Shown: in pieces, positions 44,775-51,446 of the stretch
Position numbering within the stretch: the first letter of the stretch is position 1
Layout: every line of letters begins with the position of its first letter
DNA from: Chitinophagaceae bacterium
Lineage (GTDB): Bacteria > Bacteroidota > Bacteroidia > Chitinophagales > Chitinophagaceae
Assembly (NCBI GenBank): GCA_016786745.1
Contig: JAEUVS010000007.1
Span: 1 to 51,446 of the forward strand
Length of the DNA stretch: 51,446 nt
Reading direction: 5' to 3'
Notes under the pieces: generated by a model
What the model saw: only the letters and a program-made list of their open reading frames with translations
What the model was told of the DNA's origin: nothing
The model's database searches: none
Translations under genes and position numbers: made by a program

Positions 44775-45623
44775 ATGATACTTATACGCAAAGCCTCATT
44801 CCTTAACAATCATATCGCCAGGCAGCGCGGAAACGGCCTCACTACCGGTTTTGTACCCACAATGGGCGCCCTTCACGATGCTCACATCAGCCTCATCAAC
44901 CACTCGGCTTCCGTATGCGATGTTACCGTGTGCAGCATTTTTGTGAACCCCACTCAATTCAACGACCCGAACGACTACAATAAATATCCCGACCGCCTTG
45001 AAAACGACCTTCGCATGTTGTCGAACACCAGGGTGAGCGTGATATTCGTACCTCCTGTTTATGAAATATACTCAGAGGGGACCACCGGGCTTGAGCACTA
45101 TGACCTGGGCTATCTTGAAACGATCCTGGAAGGCAAATTCCGGCCCGGGCATTTCCAGGGCGTGTGCCAGGTAATGAGCCGCCTGCTGAAAGCCGTACAA
45201 CCCGACAGGTTGTTTATGGGGCAGAAAGACTACCAGCAGTGCATGGTAGTAAAAAAACTGTTGTCGCTGCTCAATATGGACACCTCTCTCGAAGCCCTGC
45301 CCACTCTCCGGGATACAGACGGACTCGCTATGAGCAGCAGAAACCTGCGACTGACAGCCGAACAGCGCGCCAAAGCGCCACTGATCTTCCAGGTACTAAC
45401 GGAAATAAAAAGCAAACTCGCTCCCGGAAATCTCGACCAGCTTAAACATGACGCCACAAAACGCCTGGATAGTGGTGGCTTTAAAGTTGAATATGTAGAG
45501 ATAGCAAACGCGGAAAACCTGCACCCGGTAAGTAACTGGAACGGGAACACTCCGCTTGTGGCCCTTGTAGCCGCCTTCATGGGGGAAGTGAGGCTGATTG
45601 ACAATATGTTACTTAACAACTGA
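44775..45623 (+). CDS. panC: Pantothenate synthetase
   Basis: A 282-residue ATP-dependent ligase joining pantoate and beta-alanine. FVPTMGALHDAHISLI holds the nucleotide-binding HxGH-like motif (here HDAH). FVNPTQFNDPNDYNKYPR-like residues and GQKDYQQCMVVKKLL are typical, and the C-terminal AMSSRN is conserved as AMSSRNLRLT. Length is standard. It is the first gene of panC - panD - flippase-like - rfaE2. Confidence 0.96.
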   Translation: MILIRKASFLNNHIARQRGNGLTTGFVPTMGALHDAHISLINHSASVCDVTVCSIFVNPTQFNDPNDYNKYPDRLENDLRMLSNTRVSVIFVPPVYEIYSEGTTGLEHYDLGYLETILEGKFRPGHFQGVCQVMSRLLKAVQPDRLFMGQKDYQQCMVVKKLLSLLNMDTSLEALPTLRDTDGLAMSSRNLRLTAEQRAKAPLIFQVLTEIKSKLAPGNLDQLKHDATKRLDSGGFKVEYVEIANAENLHPVSNWNGNTPLVALVAAFMGEVRLIDNMLLNN

Positions 45624-45640
45624 GCCTTAATTGTTTTTAT

Positions 45641-45648
45641 TAGTTTTG
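45641..45648 (+). promoter_or_regulatory. -7 element just upstream of panD
   Basis: A perfect TAGTTTTG ends seven bases before the panD ATG. A transcript from it would have a leader of about three bases. It may add expression to read-through from panC. Confidence 0.4.
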
Positions 45649-45655
45649 CGCAGCT

Positions 45656-46000
45656 ATGCAAATAGAAGTACTCAAATCCAAGATACACCGCGCCGTCATC
45701 ACCGAGGCCAACCTCAACTATGTTGGCAGCCTTACCCTCGATGAGGACCTGATGGACCGTGCGAACCTCATAGAGAATGAAAAGGTAACCGTAGTAAACG
45801 TAAATAATGGCCAGCGCCTTGAAACTTATATTATAAAAGGTAAAAGAGGATCGGGTGTTTGTTGTTTGAATGGTCCTGCCGCAAGGCAGGGTGCCGTGGG
45901 CGACATCGTGATCATTATTTCATACGCTCACATGGATTTTGAAAAAGCAAAGTTGTTCAAGCCATGGATCATATTCCCTAAGGAAGGAAATAAACTATAA
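45656..46000 (+). CDS. panD: Aspartate 1-decarboxylase
   Basis: A 114-residue pyruvoyl enzyme making beta-alanine, the co-substrate of PanC. The self-cleavage site is Gly24-Ser25 in [13 protein letters not shown], where Ser25 becomes the pyruvoyl group. [19 protein letters not shown] and [18 protein letters not shown] are typical. It lies 32 bases after panC, giving a direct functional pair. Confidence 0.97.
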   Translation: MQIEVLKSKIHRAVITEANLNYVGSLTLDEDLMDRANLIENEKVTVVNVNNGQRLETYIIKGKRGSGVCCLNGPAARQGAVGDIVIIISYAHMDFEKAKLFKPWIIFPKEGNKL

Positions 46001-46026
46001 GTACAGGCCGTATATAATACTTCCTG

Positions 46027-47040
46027 ATGAGTAAAAAACTATTAAGCCTTCTCCAATACGTCTTCTTCCTGGGCGTTGGAATTTTTTTGCTTTGGCTTAC
46101 ACTTCGTAAATCAGACTGGAACAGTATTATCAGCGATCTCGCCGGCGCAAATTATATATATCTTATTCCGGCCACGCTTATGCTTATCGTGAGTCATTTC
46201 ATCCGCGCGCTGCGCTGGAAAATCATGATGGAGCCACTCGGCTATAAACCATCTACCACAAATACATTCTTAGCGGTGCTGGTGGGATATTGGGCAAACC
46301 TCGCGGTGCCCCGCCTCGGCGAAGTGCTGAAGTGCACCATACTTGGCAGGTACGAAAAAGTTCCCGCCGATAAACTAATCGGTACCATCGTAGCCGAGAG
46401 AGCGATTGACGTATGCAGCCTCGCTGTAATAATGCTGATCACCGTTTTCTCGCAATATGACCTGATAGGCGATTTCTCGAAAGAACTGTTCGCAAAGTTC
46501 TTTACGTCGAAGTCGGGTGGGTTTTCGATCGCAAGGGTCGGCGTGTTCCTTCTTATCCTCGTTTCGTTTGTGATATTGGTGATATGGATTTTCCAGCGTC
46601 TCAGCCATCTCGCCATAGTCATCAAGACAAAAAATATTTTTCTCGGCATCTGGCAGGGACTTACCAGCATCCGCTACATTAAACACAAAGGCACATTCTT
46701 CTTATACTCCGTGTTAATATGGGGTCTCTACCTCTACAGCACCTACATGGGATTTTTCGCGATGAGGGATATGGCTCAATTTGGTATCAGGGGTGCGTTA
46801 TCCGCTTTAACTTTCGGAAGTTTTGGAATGATTGTGCCGTCGCCAGGCGGCATAGGCTCTTTTCAATATGCCATTCAGCAGGTAATGATTCTCTATGGTG
46901 TAACACCTGAAAAAGGATTATCACTTGGCATGATGATATGGTTTGCGCAAACAGGAATCATCATTTTATTTGGTACCATTGCATTTCTTCTTCTACCTGT
47001 TTTAAATAAACCGAAAAGGAGGGAAAATGAAGAACGTTGA
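46027..47040 (+). CDS. Flippase-like membrane protein (lysylphosphatidylglycerol synthase TM/UPF0104 family)
   Basis: A 337-residue polytopic protein with about eight membrane helices. Family motifs include SHFIRALRWKIMM (about 58-70), GYWANLAVPRLGEVLKCTIL (about 92-110) and GMIVPSPGGIGSFQYAIQQVMILYG (about 275-300). The fused aminoacyl-transferase domain of MprF is absent, so this is the stand-alone membrane part, thought to move lipid-linked molecules across the membrane. The substrate is unknown. Its last 14 bases overlap rfaE2, which makes an LPS-core precursor, so a lipid or glycolipid context is plausible. Confidence 0.87.
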   Translation: MSKKLLSLLQYVFFLGVGIFLLWLTLRKSDWNSIISDLAGANYIYLIPATLMLIVSHFIRALRWKIMMEPLGYKPSTTNTFLAVLVGYWANLAVPRLGEVLKCTILGRYEKVPADKLIGTIVAERAIDVCSLAVIMLITVFSQYDLIGDFSKELFAKFFTSKSGGFSIARVGVFLLILVSFVILVIWIFQRLSHLAIVIKTKNIFLGIWQGLTSIRYIKHKGTFFLYSVLIWGLYLYSTYMGFFAMRDMAQFGIRGALSALTFGSFGMIVPSPGGIGSFQYAIQQVMILYGVTPEKGLSLGMMIWFAQTGIIILFGTIAFLLLPVLNKPKRRENEER

Positions 47041-47518
47041 CGTCATCCGGCAAAAAATTTTCACTCTTCCACAACTGGTACATAAACTGGCGCAGATTCG
47101 GCTGATGGGAACGACGGTGAGCTTCACCAATGGTGTGTTCGATATCCTTCATGCGGGCCACATCGCTTCGCTTTCGCAGGCCGCTGCCGAAGGAGATTTT
47201 TTAATAGTGGGACTTAATTCCGATGACTCTGTAAAAAGATTGAAAGGAGAAGAACGGCCGTTGAATGATGAAGATTCACGCGCGCTTGTACTTGCTTCGC
47301 TGATTATCGTAGACGCCGTGGTTATTTTCAGAGAAGATACCCCGCTTGAGCTGATCAAAGCAATTATGCCCGACGTAATGGTAAAAGGCGGGGACTATAC
47401 AATTGACCAGGTTGCCGGCGCGAAAGAAGTGATTGCTGCCGGTGGGCGCGTGGTGATCAATAAAATTGTTGAAGGTTTTTCTACGACGGGAATTATCAAT
47501 AAAATCCGAAAACTTTAA
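47027..47518 (+). CDS. rfaE2: D-glycero-beta-D-manno-heptose 1-phosphate adenylyltransferase
   Basis: A 163-residue nucleotidyltransferase (HldE C-terminal type) making ADP-heptose for the LPS inner core. The nucleotide-binding FTNGVFDILHAGH (about 34-46) carries the HxGH motif, followed by GLNSDDSVKRLKGEERPLNDE, and VKGGDYT is near 121. The kinase half found in E. coli HldE is absent, as in other organisms with separate proteins. The start overlaps the flippase-like gene by 14 bases and has an unusually good Shine-Dalgarno for this phylum, AGGAGGG four bases upstream, which supports re-initiation. Confidence 0.92.
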   Translation: MKNVDVIRQKIFTLPQLVHKLAQIRLMGTTVSFTNGVFDILHAGHIASLSQAAAEGDFLIVGLNSDDSVKRLKGEERPLNDEDSRALVLASLIIVDAVVIFREDTPLELIKAIMPDVMVKGGDYTIDQVAGAKEVIAAGGRVVINKIVEGFSTTGIINKIRKL

Positions 47519-47520
47519 AA

Positions 47521-48171
47521 TTATCTTCTCCCGTACAACCTCTCCACTTCAATTACAATATTCTCAATCTGCCTGTCATCATTATATGCATCATAACCCT
47601 GTTTCAGGTTACTGCCAAAGAAAAATGCAACTGTCTGAAACATGCGCGCATTAAACCCGCCCTTGTATTCTTTAAGAATTTCGTAGCAGTTATTCCCGGT
47701 TTGGCGGTTGATGAGTTTCATAAGCACCTTACCCTGGTATACCGAAAGATTGGTAATGGGTTCAGCAAATTCTTTACGTATATCTTTTTCGCGCGACTTG
47801 ATATATTTCTTTCTTTCTTTTTTGTCGTGTATATTGGAAAGCTTGTAGTTAATATCGTTGATGATGAATGCAGCCTTCCTCGCGTAAGGATAGGTTACAT
47901 ACACCGCGTTACGCAAACGTGTCCACTCCTGTCTTTTCTTCAGCAAATGTTTGGGATATGGTGCGCTCACCCACACCCACTCAAGGTTTCCACCGGGAAC
48001 CACTTCATTGTTCATCACTTTTGCAGGAACGGGAATAGTGTCATTAGGCCCCAGCTCGGGCATAGGAGGCATGTTTTCCGGACCTGGCGACTCCTGTGCA
48101 AATGTGTTTGCACAGGCCATGCAGAGCATAAAAACGAGGATTGAAAATATTTCCTTTCTCAACAGGTACAT
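47521..48171 (-). CDS. DUF4294 family secreted protein
   Basis: A 216-residue protein with a signal peptide (MYLLRKEIFSILVFMLCMACANTFAQ). I choose the ATG at 48171 over a TTG three codons earlier. The mature region contains a Pro/Met-rich stretch (GPENMPPMPELGPNDTIPV) and the DUF4294 core (about 85-216), which is helical and basic: LRNAVYVTYPYARKAAFIINDINYKL, YQGKVLMKLINRQTGNNCYEILKEYKGGFNARMFQTVAFFFGSNLK. Function is unknown. It is convergent with rfaE2, two bases apart. Confidence 0.82.
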   Translation of the reverse strand: MYLLRKEIFSILVFMLCMACANTFAQESPGPENMPPMPELGPNDTIPVPAKVMNNEVVPGGNLEWVWVSAPYPKHLLKKRQEWTRLRNAVYVTYPYARKAAFIINDINYKLSNIHDKKERKKYIKSREKDIRKEFAEPITNLSVYQGKVLMKLINRQTGNNCYEILKEYKGGFNARMFQTVAFFFGSNLKQGYDAYNDDRQIENIVIEVERLYGRR

Positions 48172-48253
48172 ACAATTCAATAAAATTAATACAACTTTTT
48201 CCCTCCTGAAACAGCGTATACAATTTTATATTAATTATACATATAAATGCTTA

Positions 48254-50692
48254 TCAGGCAACCCTTTCGCGTTTCATCAATTTGCTCCTTCTTACCATAC
48301 TCATAATGAAGCCGGTAATCATTACGATTGTTCCCAGCCAGACGAGATTGATAAAGGGAAACTGCAAAACCTTGAGGGCTATAAAGGGGGTCAGTTGCGA
48401 TGATTCCTTAACGATTATTCCGAGGTGCTTATTATCTATCACCTGCGAAAGTCCTATCGCCAACCCTTCCGCAAAAACCGTGTCCATATGGTATTGCACC
48501 ACATTATTTTTTACATAAAATACCGGGTTGGCCTTAAACGTGCGGCCGCTGGAGCTGTGTATGCTGATATCGGCCATTATAGCCGTATCTGTTGGTTTGA
48601 AATCAAATTCTTCGGTAACGGGATTGGGGATAACTTTTTCCAGCACCATCAGCCCGTTTGAATAATAAACCGTGTCGCCATTCGCCATGGGATGCAGTTT
48701 GAACTGGGCCGTGTCTTTGTCGGCATTCATCACTTCTGCATATGTGATATAACTGAATATATCCCTGTTCCAATAGTGCTTCGCTGCGGGGTTGGCAGAA
48801 AGTCCCTCCTGCCCTTTCGTGTTCCTGATAAGATCGGGAACGAGCGTGAATTTTTTGTTGTTGTCCTTCTTCTCTATCTCAATATGGAAATAGGTTTTCT
48901 TGTCGAACTTATCGGCGCTGTCTTTCTTGTACGTCGCCCAGTATTTTCCCATATCTGTGCGTACGCCTTTAAATAATGTAAGATTTTCCGTACCCTTCTG
49001 GTCGCTGTCGGGCCCGAAGTTTAACGGGTTAAGAAAGTTCACGGAAAGCACCTCTTCTTTCGATGAAGAAATCAATACACCCACCAGGAATATACCAAAG
49101 CCAACGTGGCCAACCGACGCTCCGGCGGCTTTTAAACGTCCGCCCAATCCCGACCAGATATAGCCGGCGTTTGCAACCGTGGCATAAACGGCTGTGAAAA
49201 GCGCAATGTGAATCGCGGCCAGGAATCCTATTCCAAAGCGGTCGTAGTTGATACCGCCGAGGTAACTGATCGCGGCGGAAATGACAAGAGAAATGAGCGT
49301 TGGAACAATCAGCTTTTTCGCGAAGGTTTTTTTGTTGGTGTCTTTATACCTGAGATACTGCGATATCGCCGTAAGCAGTCCCAGAACAATAGCCACGAAT
49401 ATCTGGATGCGGTTGTAGAAAAATTCTACTTCGCTGCCCACCGTAAACGTGGTCTTGAATATTTTGTTTACAACGGGCAGCGAGGTAAACAGTATGATGA
49501 ACATGGCCGACAGAAACAACACCAGCGACCCGATAAACATCCAGAATTCGCGCGAGTAACTGCTCTCCTCCTTTTGTATATATGGAATCTTTTTATACCT
49601 CGCTAAATAAAGAAGGTAACCGGGCAAAAGAAACACAAACACAAAAGCACGCAGCTGCCAGTTTAACCCCGACCCCGTAAACGCGTGAACGGAAGTATCC
49701 TGCAGGTCGCCACTGCGCGTGAGGTATGTAGAATAAAGTATCAGCAGGAAGCTTGTTAGGAAAAAGAAATACGTTGGCCGCAATGAATGGCCCGTTGAAT
49801 TATAAATGACCTGCGTATGAACGCCCGCTACCATCACGAGCCACGCTACGAGCGATGTATTCTCCACGGGGTCCCATGCCCAATAGCCACCGAAGCTTAA
49901 TGATTCGTAGGCCCAGCGGGCTCCCATCATAATACCGAGGCACAGTATCGCAGAAGAAAAGAGTGACCAGGGAAGAGAAATTTTTGTCCATCCGTAATGT
50001 TCCTTTTTCCACAATCCGGCTATGGCAAAGGCGAATGGAACAATGGTGGATGCGAACCCGAGGAACAGTATGGGCGGATGTATCACCATCCAGTAATTCT
50101 GCAGAGTCTGGTTGAGACCGTTTCCGTCCTGCATGCTTGCCAGGCTCAGGTAATCGGGCCGTTTAAAAATGGGTGCATCCTGGAAAACCTCGCGTGTAAG
50201 CAGGAACGGGTTGCTGCCCACTTTCAGGCCAAATACGTAGATACCGAGAACCATAGTGGCCAGGCAAACCTGGCAGAAGCTGAGTACCGTCATCACCGGA
50301 GATTCCCATTTTCCGGCTGTTTTCATTAGTACAATACCTATTACGCCGTGCCAGATTGCCCAGAGTAAGAAGCTGCCCTCCTGTCCCTCCCAGATACTGC
50401 TGATAAGGTATCCGAGGGGAAGCGATTTATCGGAATGGTTCCACGCGTAGTGGTATTCAAACAGGTGGCTGGATATGATGAAATAAATGACGATGAAGAT
50501 GAGTACTACAGAAATCGCGTCAATCAGAAACGCCAGGCGTCCGAGTTTTCTCCAGCTTTTCTGTTCTTCGACAATTTTCGCATTGGAAGCACGGTAATAG
50601 GCTATAGTTGCGACTACCGAAGAAACGAGAGAGAGTACCAGTAAAAAGTGACCCAATTGGCCGGGGAAAAGATGTTCGCCAATGTAATTCAT
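48254..50692 (-). CDS. ccmF: Cytochrome c haem lyase CcmF-like
   Basis: An 812-residue multi-pass membrane protein that attaches haem to apocytochrome c at the periplasmic face. The tryptophan-rich haem-handling motif is GGYWAWDPVENTSLVAWLV (about 268-286). Conserved SSIWEGQEGSFLLW (98-111) and MVIHPPILFLGF (202-213) supply likely haem-ligand His regions. About 14 membrane helices are interrupted by a large periplasmic domain after residue 560 or so. It follows ccmE by 23 bases, forming a minimal two-gene system I unit. A haem-delivery ABC transporter is not in the window. Confidence 0.9.
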   Translation of the reverse strand: MNYIGEHLFPGQLGHFLLVLSLVSSVVATIAYYRASNAKIVEEQKSWRKLGRLAFLIDAISVVLIFIVIYFIISSHLFEYHYAWNHSDKSLPLGYLISSIWEGQEGSFLLWAIWHGVIGIVLMKTAGKWESPVMTVLSFCQVCLATMVLGIYVFGLKVGSNPFLLTREVFQDAPIFKRPDYLSLASMQDGNGLNQTLQNYWMVIHPPILFLGFASTIVPFAFAIAGLWKKEHYGWTKISLPWSLFSSAILCLGIMMGARWAYESLSFGGYWAWDPVENTSLVAWLVMVAGVHTQVIYNSTGHSLRPTYFFFLTSFLLILYSTYLTRSGDLQDTSVHAFTGSGLNWQLRAFVFVFLLPGYLLYLARYKKIPYIQKEESSYSREFWMFIGSLVLFLSAMFIILFTSLPVVNKIFKTTFTVGSEVEFFYNRIQIFVAIVLGLLTAISQYLRYKDTNKKTFAKKLIVPTLISLVISAAISYLGGINYDRFGIGFLAAIHIALFTAVYATVANAGYIWSGLGGRLKAAGASVGHVGFGIFLVGVLISSSKEEVLSVNFLNPLNFGPDSDQKGTENLTLFKGVRTDMGKYWATYKKDSADKFDKKTYFHIEIEKKDNNKKFTLVPDLIRNTKGQEGLSANPAAKHYWNRDIFSYITYAEVMNADKDTAQFKLHPMANGDTVYYSNGLMVLEKVIPNPVTEEFDFKPTDTAIMADISIHSSSGRTFKANPVFYVKNNVVQYHMDTVFAEGLAIGLSQVIDNKHLGIIVKESSQLTPFIALKVLQFPFINLVWLGTIVMITGFIMSMVRRSKLMKRERVA

Positions 50693-50715
50693 CAGATACT
50701 TTGATTTTTGAAACG

Positions 50716-51135
50716 TTAGTTGCGGCTGAGATTGTTTTGAGCCGCCTTAGGATCGTCCTTGTATTTTGATGGACATTTGATGAGTATGCCGTCTTTCCTG
50801 GTGATTTCAAAGATGTCGCCCTTCATTGTTCCTTTCAGCACGATTCTTTCACTTTTCTCCATATCGAAAGGCTTTTCGAAATGGTATTCGACCTTAGCCT
50901 TGTTGCCCAGCGAGTCTACAACATAGAAGGCGGTAAAGTTCGCGTTCCGGGCGGGGTCGTATTGAATAGGGTTTGGTACGGTTCTGTCGAGTTTGGCGAT
51001 TACAGTAACCGGCTGGCCCTGCTTCTGGCGGGCCGAAGCGATCGTTTCGTAGGTTGAGAGATCGCCCATCATACTGATTAGCACGGCAATTATAGCAGCA
51101 ATCGCAACAAGCGCCACAATATGTATCTTCTTCAT
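50716..51135 (-). CDS. ccmE: Haem chaperone CcmE, CxxxY type
   Basis: A 139-residue membrane-anchored periplasmic haem chaperone. One N-terminal helix (about 4-22) precedes the OB-fold (FYVVDSLGNKAKVEYHFEKPFDMEKSERIVLKGTM). The covalent haem-binding residue, His in E. coli (H130 in a HxxxY motif), is here Cys: C121 with Y125 in KCPSKY. This CxxxY variant is known from archaea and some bacteria, and may attach haem by a different bond. It is first in the ccmE - ccmF pair. Confidence 0.9.
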   Translation of the reverse strand: MKKIHIVALVAIAAIIAVLISMMGDLSTYETIASARQKQGQPVTVIAKLDRTVPNPIQYDPARNANFTAFYVVDSLGNKAKVEYHFEKPFDMEKSERIVLKGTMKGDIFEITRKDGILIKCPSKYKDDPKAAQNNLSRN

Positions 51136-51151
51136 ATTTTGTTATTGCATG

Positions 51152-51159
51152 CAAAGTTA
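51152..51159 (-). promoter_or_regulatory. -7 element upstream of ccmE
   Basis: A perfect TAACTTTG on the minus strand, 16 bases before the ccmE ATG, in the divergent gap shared with the ureohydrolase gene. Confidence 0.45.
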
Positions 51160-51257
51160 CTCCAAAAACAATCGTCTTTAGTTTTATCAGGGCACATACG
51201 GGTAGGATTTTTGTTACTACCTTGCATCGCTTTTTAAAAAATCTCTGACCGACAAGC

Positions 51258-51446
51258 ATGATGAATTTTAAAGATTTCGATCCTAACGCGGCCAGCAACC
51301 CGACAAACAACATCTACGGATTCCCCACAACCGAGGAAGACGCACAGGTGGTAATACTCCCGGTTCCCTGGGAAGTGACCGTGAGCTATAATGCCGGAAC
51401 AGCACGCGCTTCGGAACACATCCTGAAAGCCAGCATGCAGGTCGAC
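51258..51446 (+). CDS. Ureohydrolase (agmatinase/arginase family), N-terminal fragment
   Basis: The first 63 codons of a ureohydrolase, cut off by the window end. Either of two adjacent ATG codons (51258 or 51261) could start it. NNIYGFPTTEEDAQVVILPVPWEVTVSYNAGTARAS matches the N-terminal segment of agmatinase-family proteins of Bacteroidota. The metal-binding motifs lie beyond the window, so agmatinase, arginase or formiminoglutamase cannot be told apart. Confidence 0.8.
   Translation, partial: MMNFKDFDPNAASNPTNNIYGFPTTEEDAQVVILPVPWEVTVSYNAGTARASEHILKASMQVD

Noticed and set aside
1..51446. CRISPR array, prophage, insertion sequence, toxin-antitoxin or defence system
   Set aside because: No spaced direct repeats, transposase, integrase, phage structural gene or nuclease-helicase cluster is visible on either strand.

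Overview
The window looks like a gene-dense stretch of chromosome from an aerobic member of the Bacteroidota, most likely the Chitinophagaceae or a neighbouring family. The evidence is the set of families present: TonB-dependent receptors with N-terminal carboxypeptidase-regulatory-like domains, an OstA-like protein, the LptD_2-type LptD, DUF4270, DUF4294, GSCFA, a SpmA-SpmB fusion and a CxxxY-type CcmE. Shine-Dalgarno sequences are mostly absent, and the Bacteroidota -7 promoter element TAnnTTTG recurs just upstream of many start codons. I see no transposase, integrase, phage gene, CRISPR array, rRNA or plasmid function. This is core chromosome rather than an island.

Layout from left to right. 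0-7 kb: tRNA-His, an outer-membrane beta-barrel receptor, topA, a YcxB-like protein and a transglutaminase-like protein. 7-12 kb: a Tat-exported Gfo/Idh/MocA oxidoreductase with OsmC, a YhdH-type quinone oxidoreductase, then signal peptidase I with cytidine deaminase. 12-18.7 kb: an NtrC-like response regulator lacking its DNA-binding domain, an isolated 46-residue membrane microprotein with its own terminator, pyruvate dehydrogenase E1 beta, a thiolase, two tandem small paralogues of unknown function, a single-domain response regulator, ung and plsC. 18.7-25.8 kb: an envelope-biogenesis locus with lptD divergent from an amidase, an MlaD/MCE protein, an OstA-like protein and a small beta-barrel. 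25.8-31 kb: a SpmA-SpmB fusion, ychF and a large TonB-dependent receptor. 31-38 kb: purC, then a leftward run bioF - penicillin acylase - small membrane protein - trhO, and divergent miaE. 38-43 kb: mvaB - GSCFA and metK - NUDIX - rlmB. 43-47.5 kb: a half-length glycogen-synthase-like protein and DUF4270 divergent from panC - panD - flippase-like protein - rfaE2. 47.5-51.4 kb: DUF4294, ccmF and ccmE, and the start of a ureohydrolase cut off by the window edge.

Functional themes: outer-membrane and LPS biogenesis (lptD, OstA-like, MlaD, amidase, plsC, rfaE2, two receptors, lepB); RNA modification (trhO, miaE, rlmB, with metK supplying SAM); central and CoA metabolism (pdhB, thiolase, mvaB, panC, panD); and cytochrome c maturation. 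There is no intergenic gap above 300 bases. The largest, 16495-16772, holds only weak hairpins. The first 120 bases hold nothing I recognise. No clearly new multi-gene system stands out. The best leads are the HTH-less NtrC-like regulator with an altered GAFTGA loop, the microprotein unit, the tandem small paralogues, the half-length GT5 protein next to DUF4270, heptamer repeats between genes, and candidate leaderless promoters.
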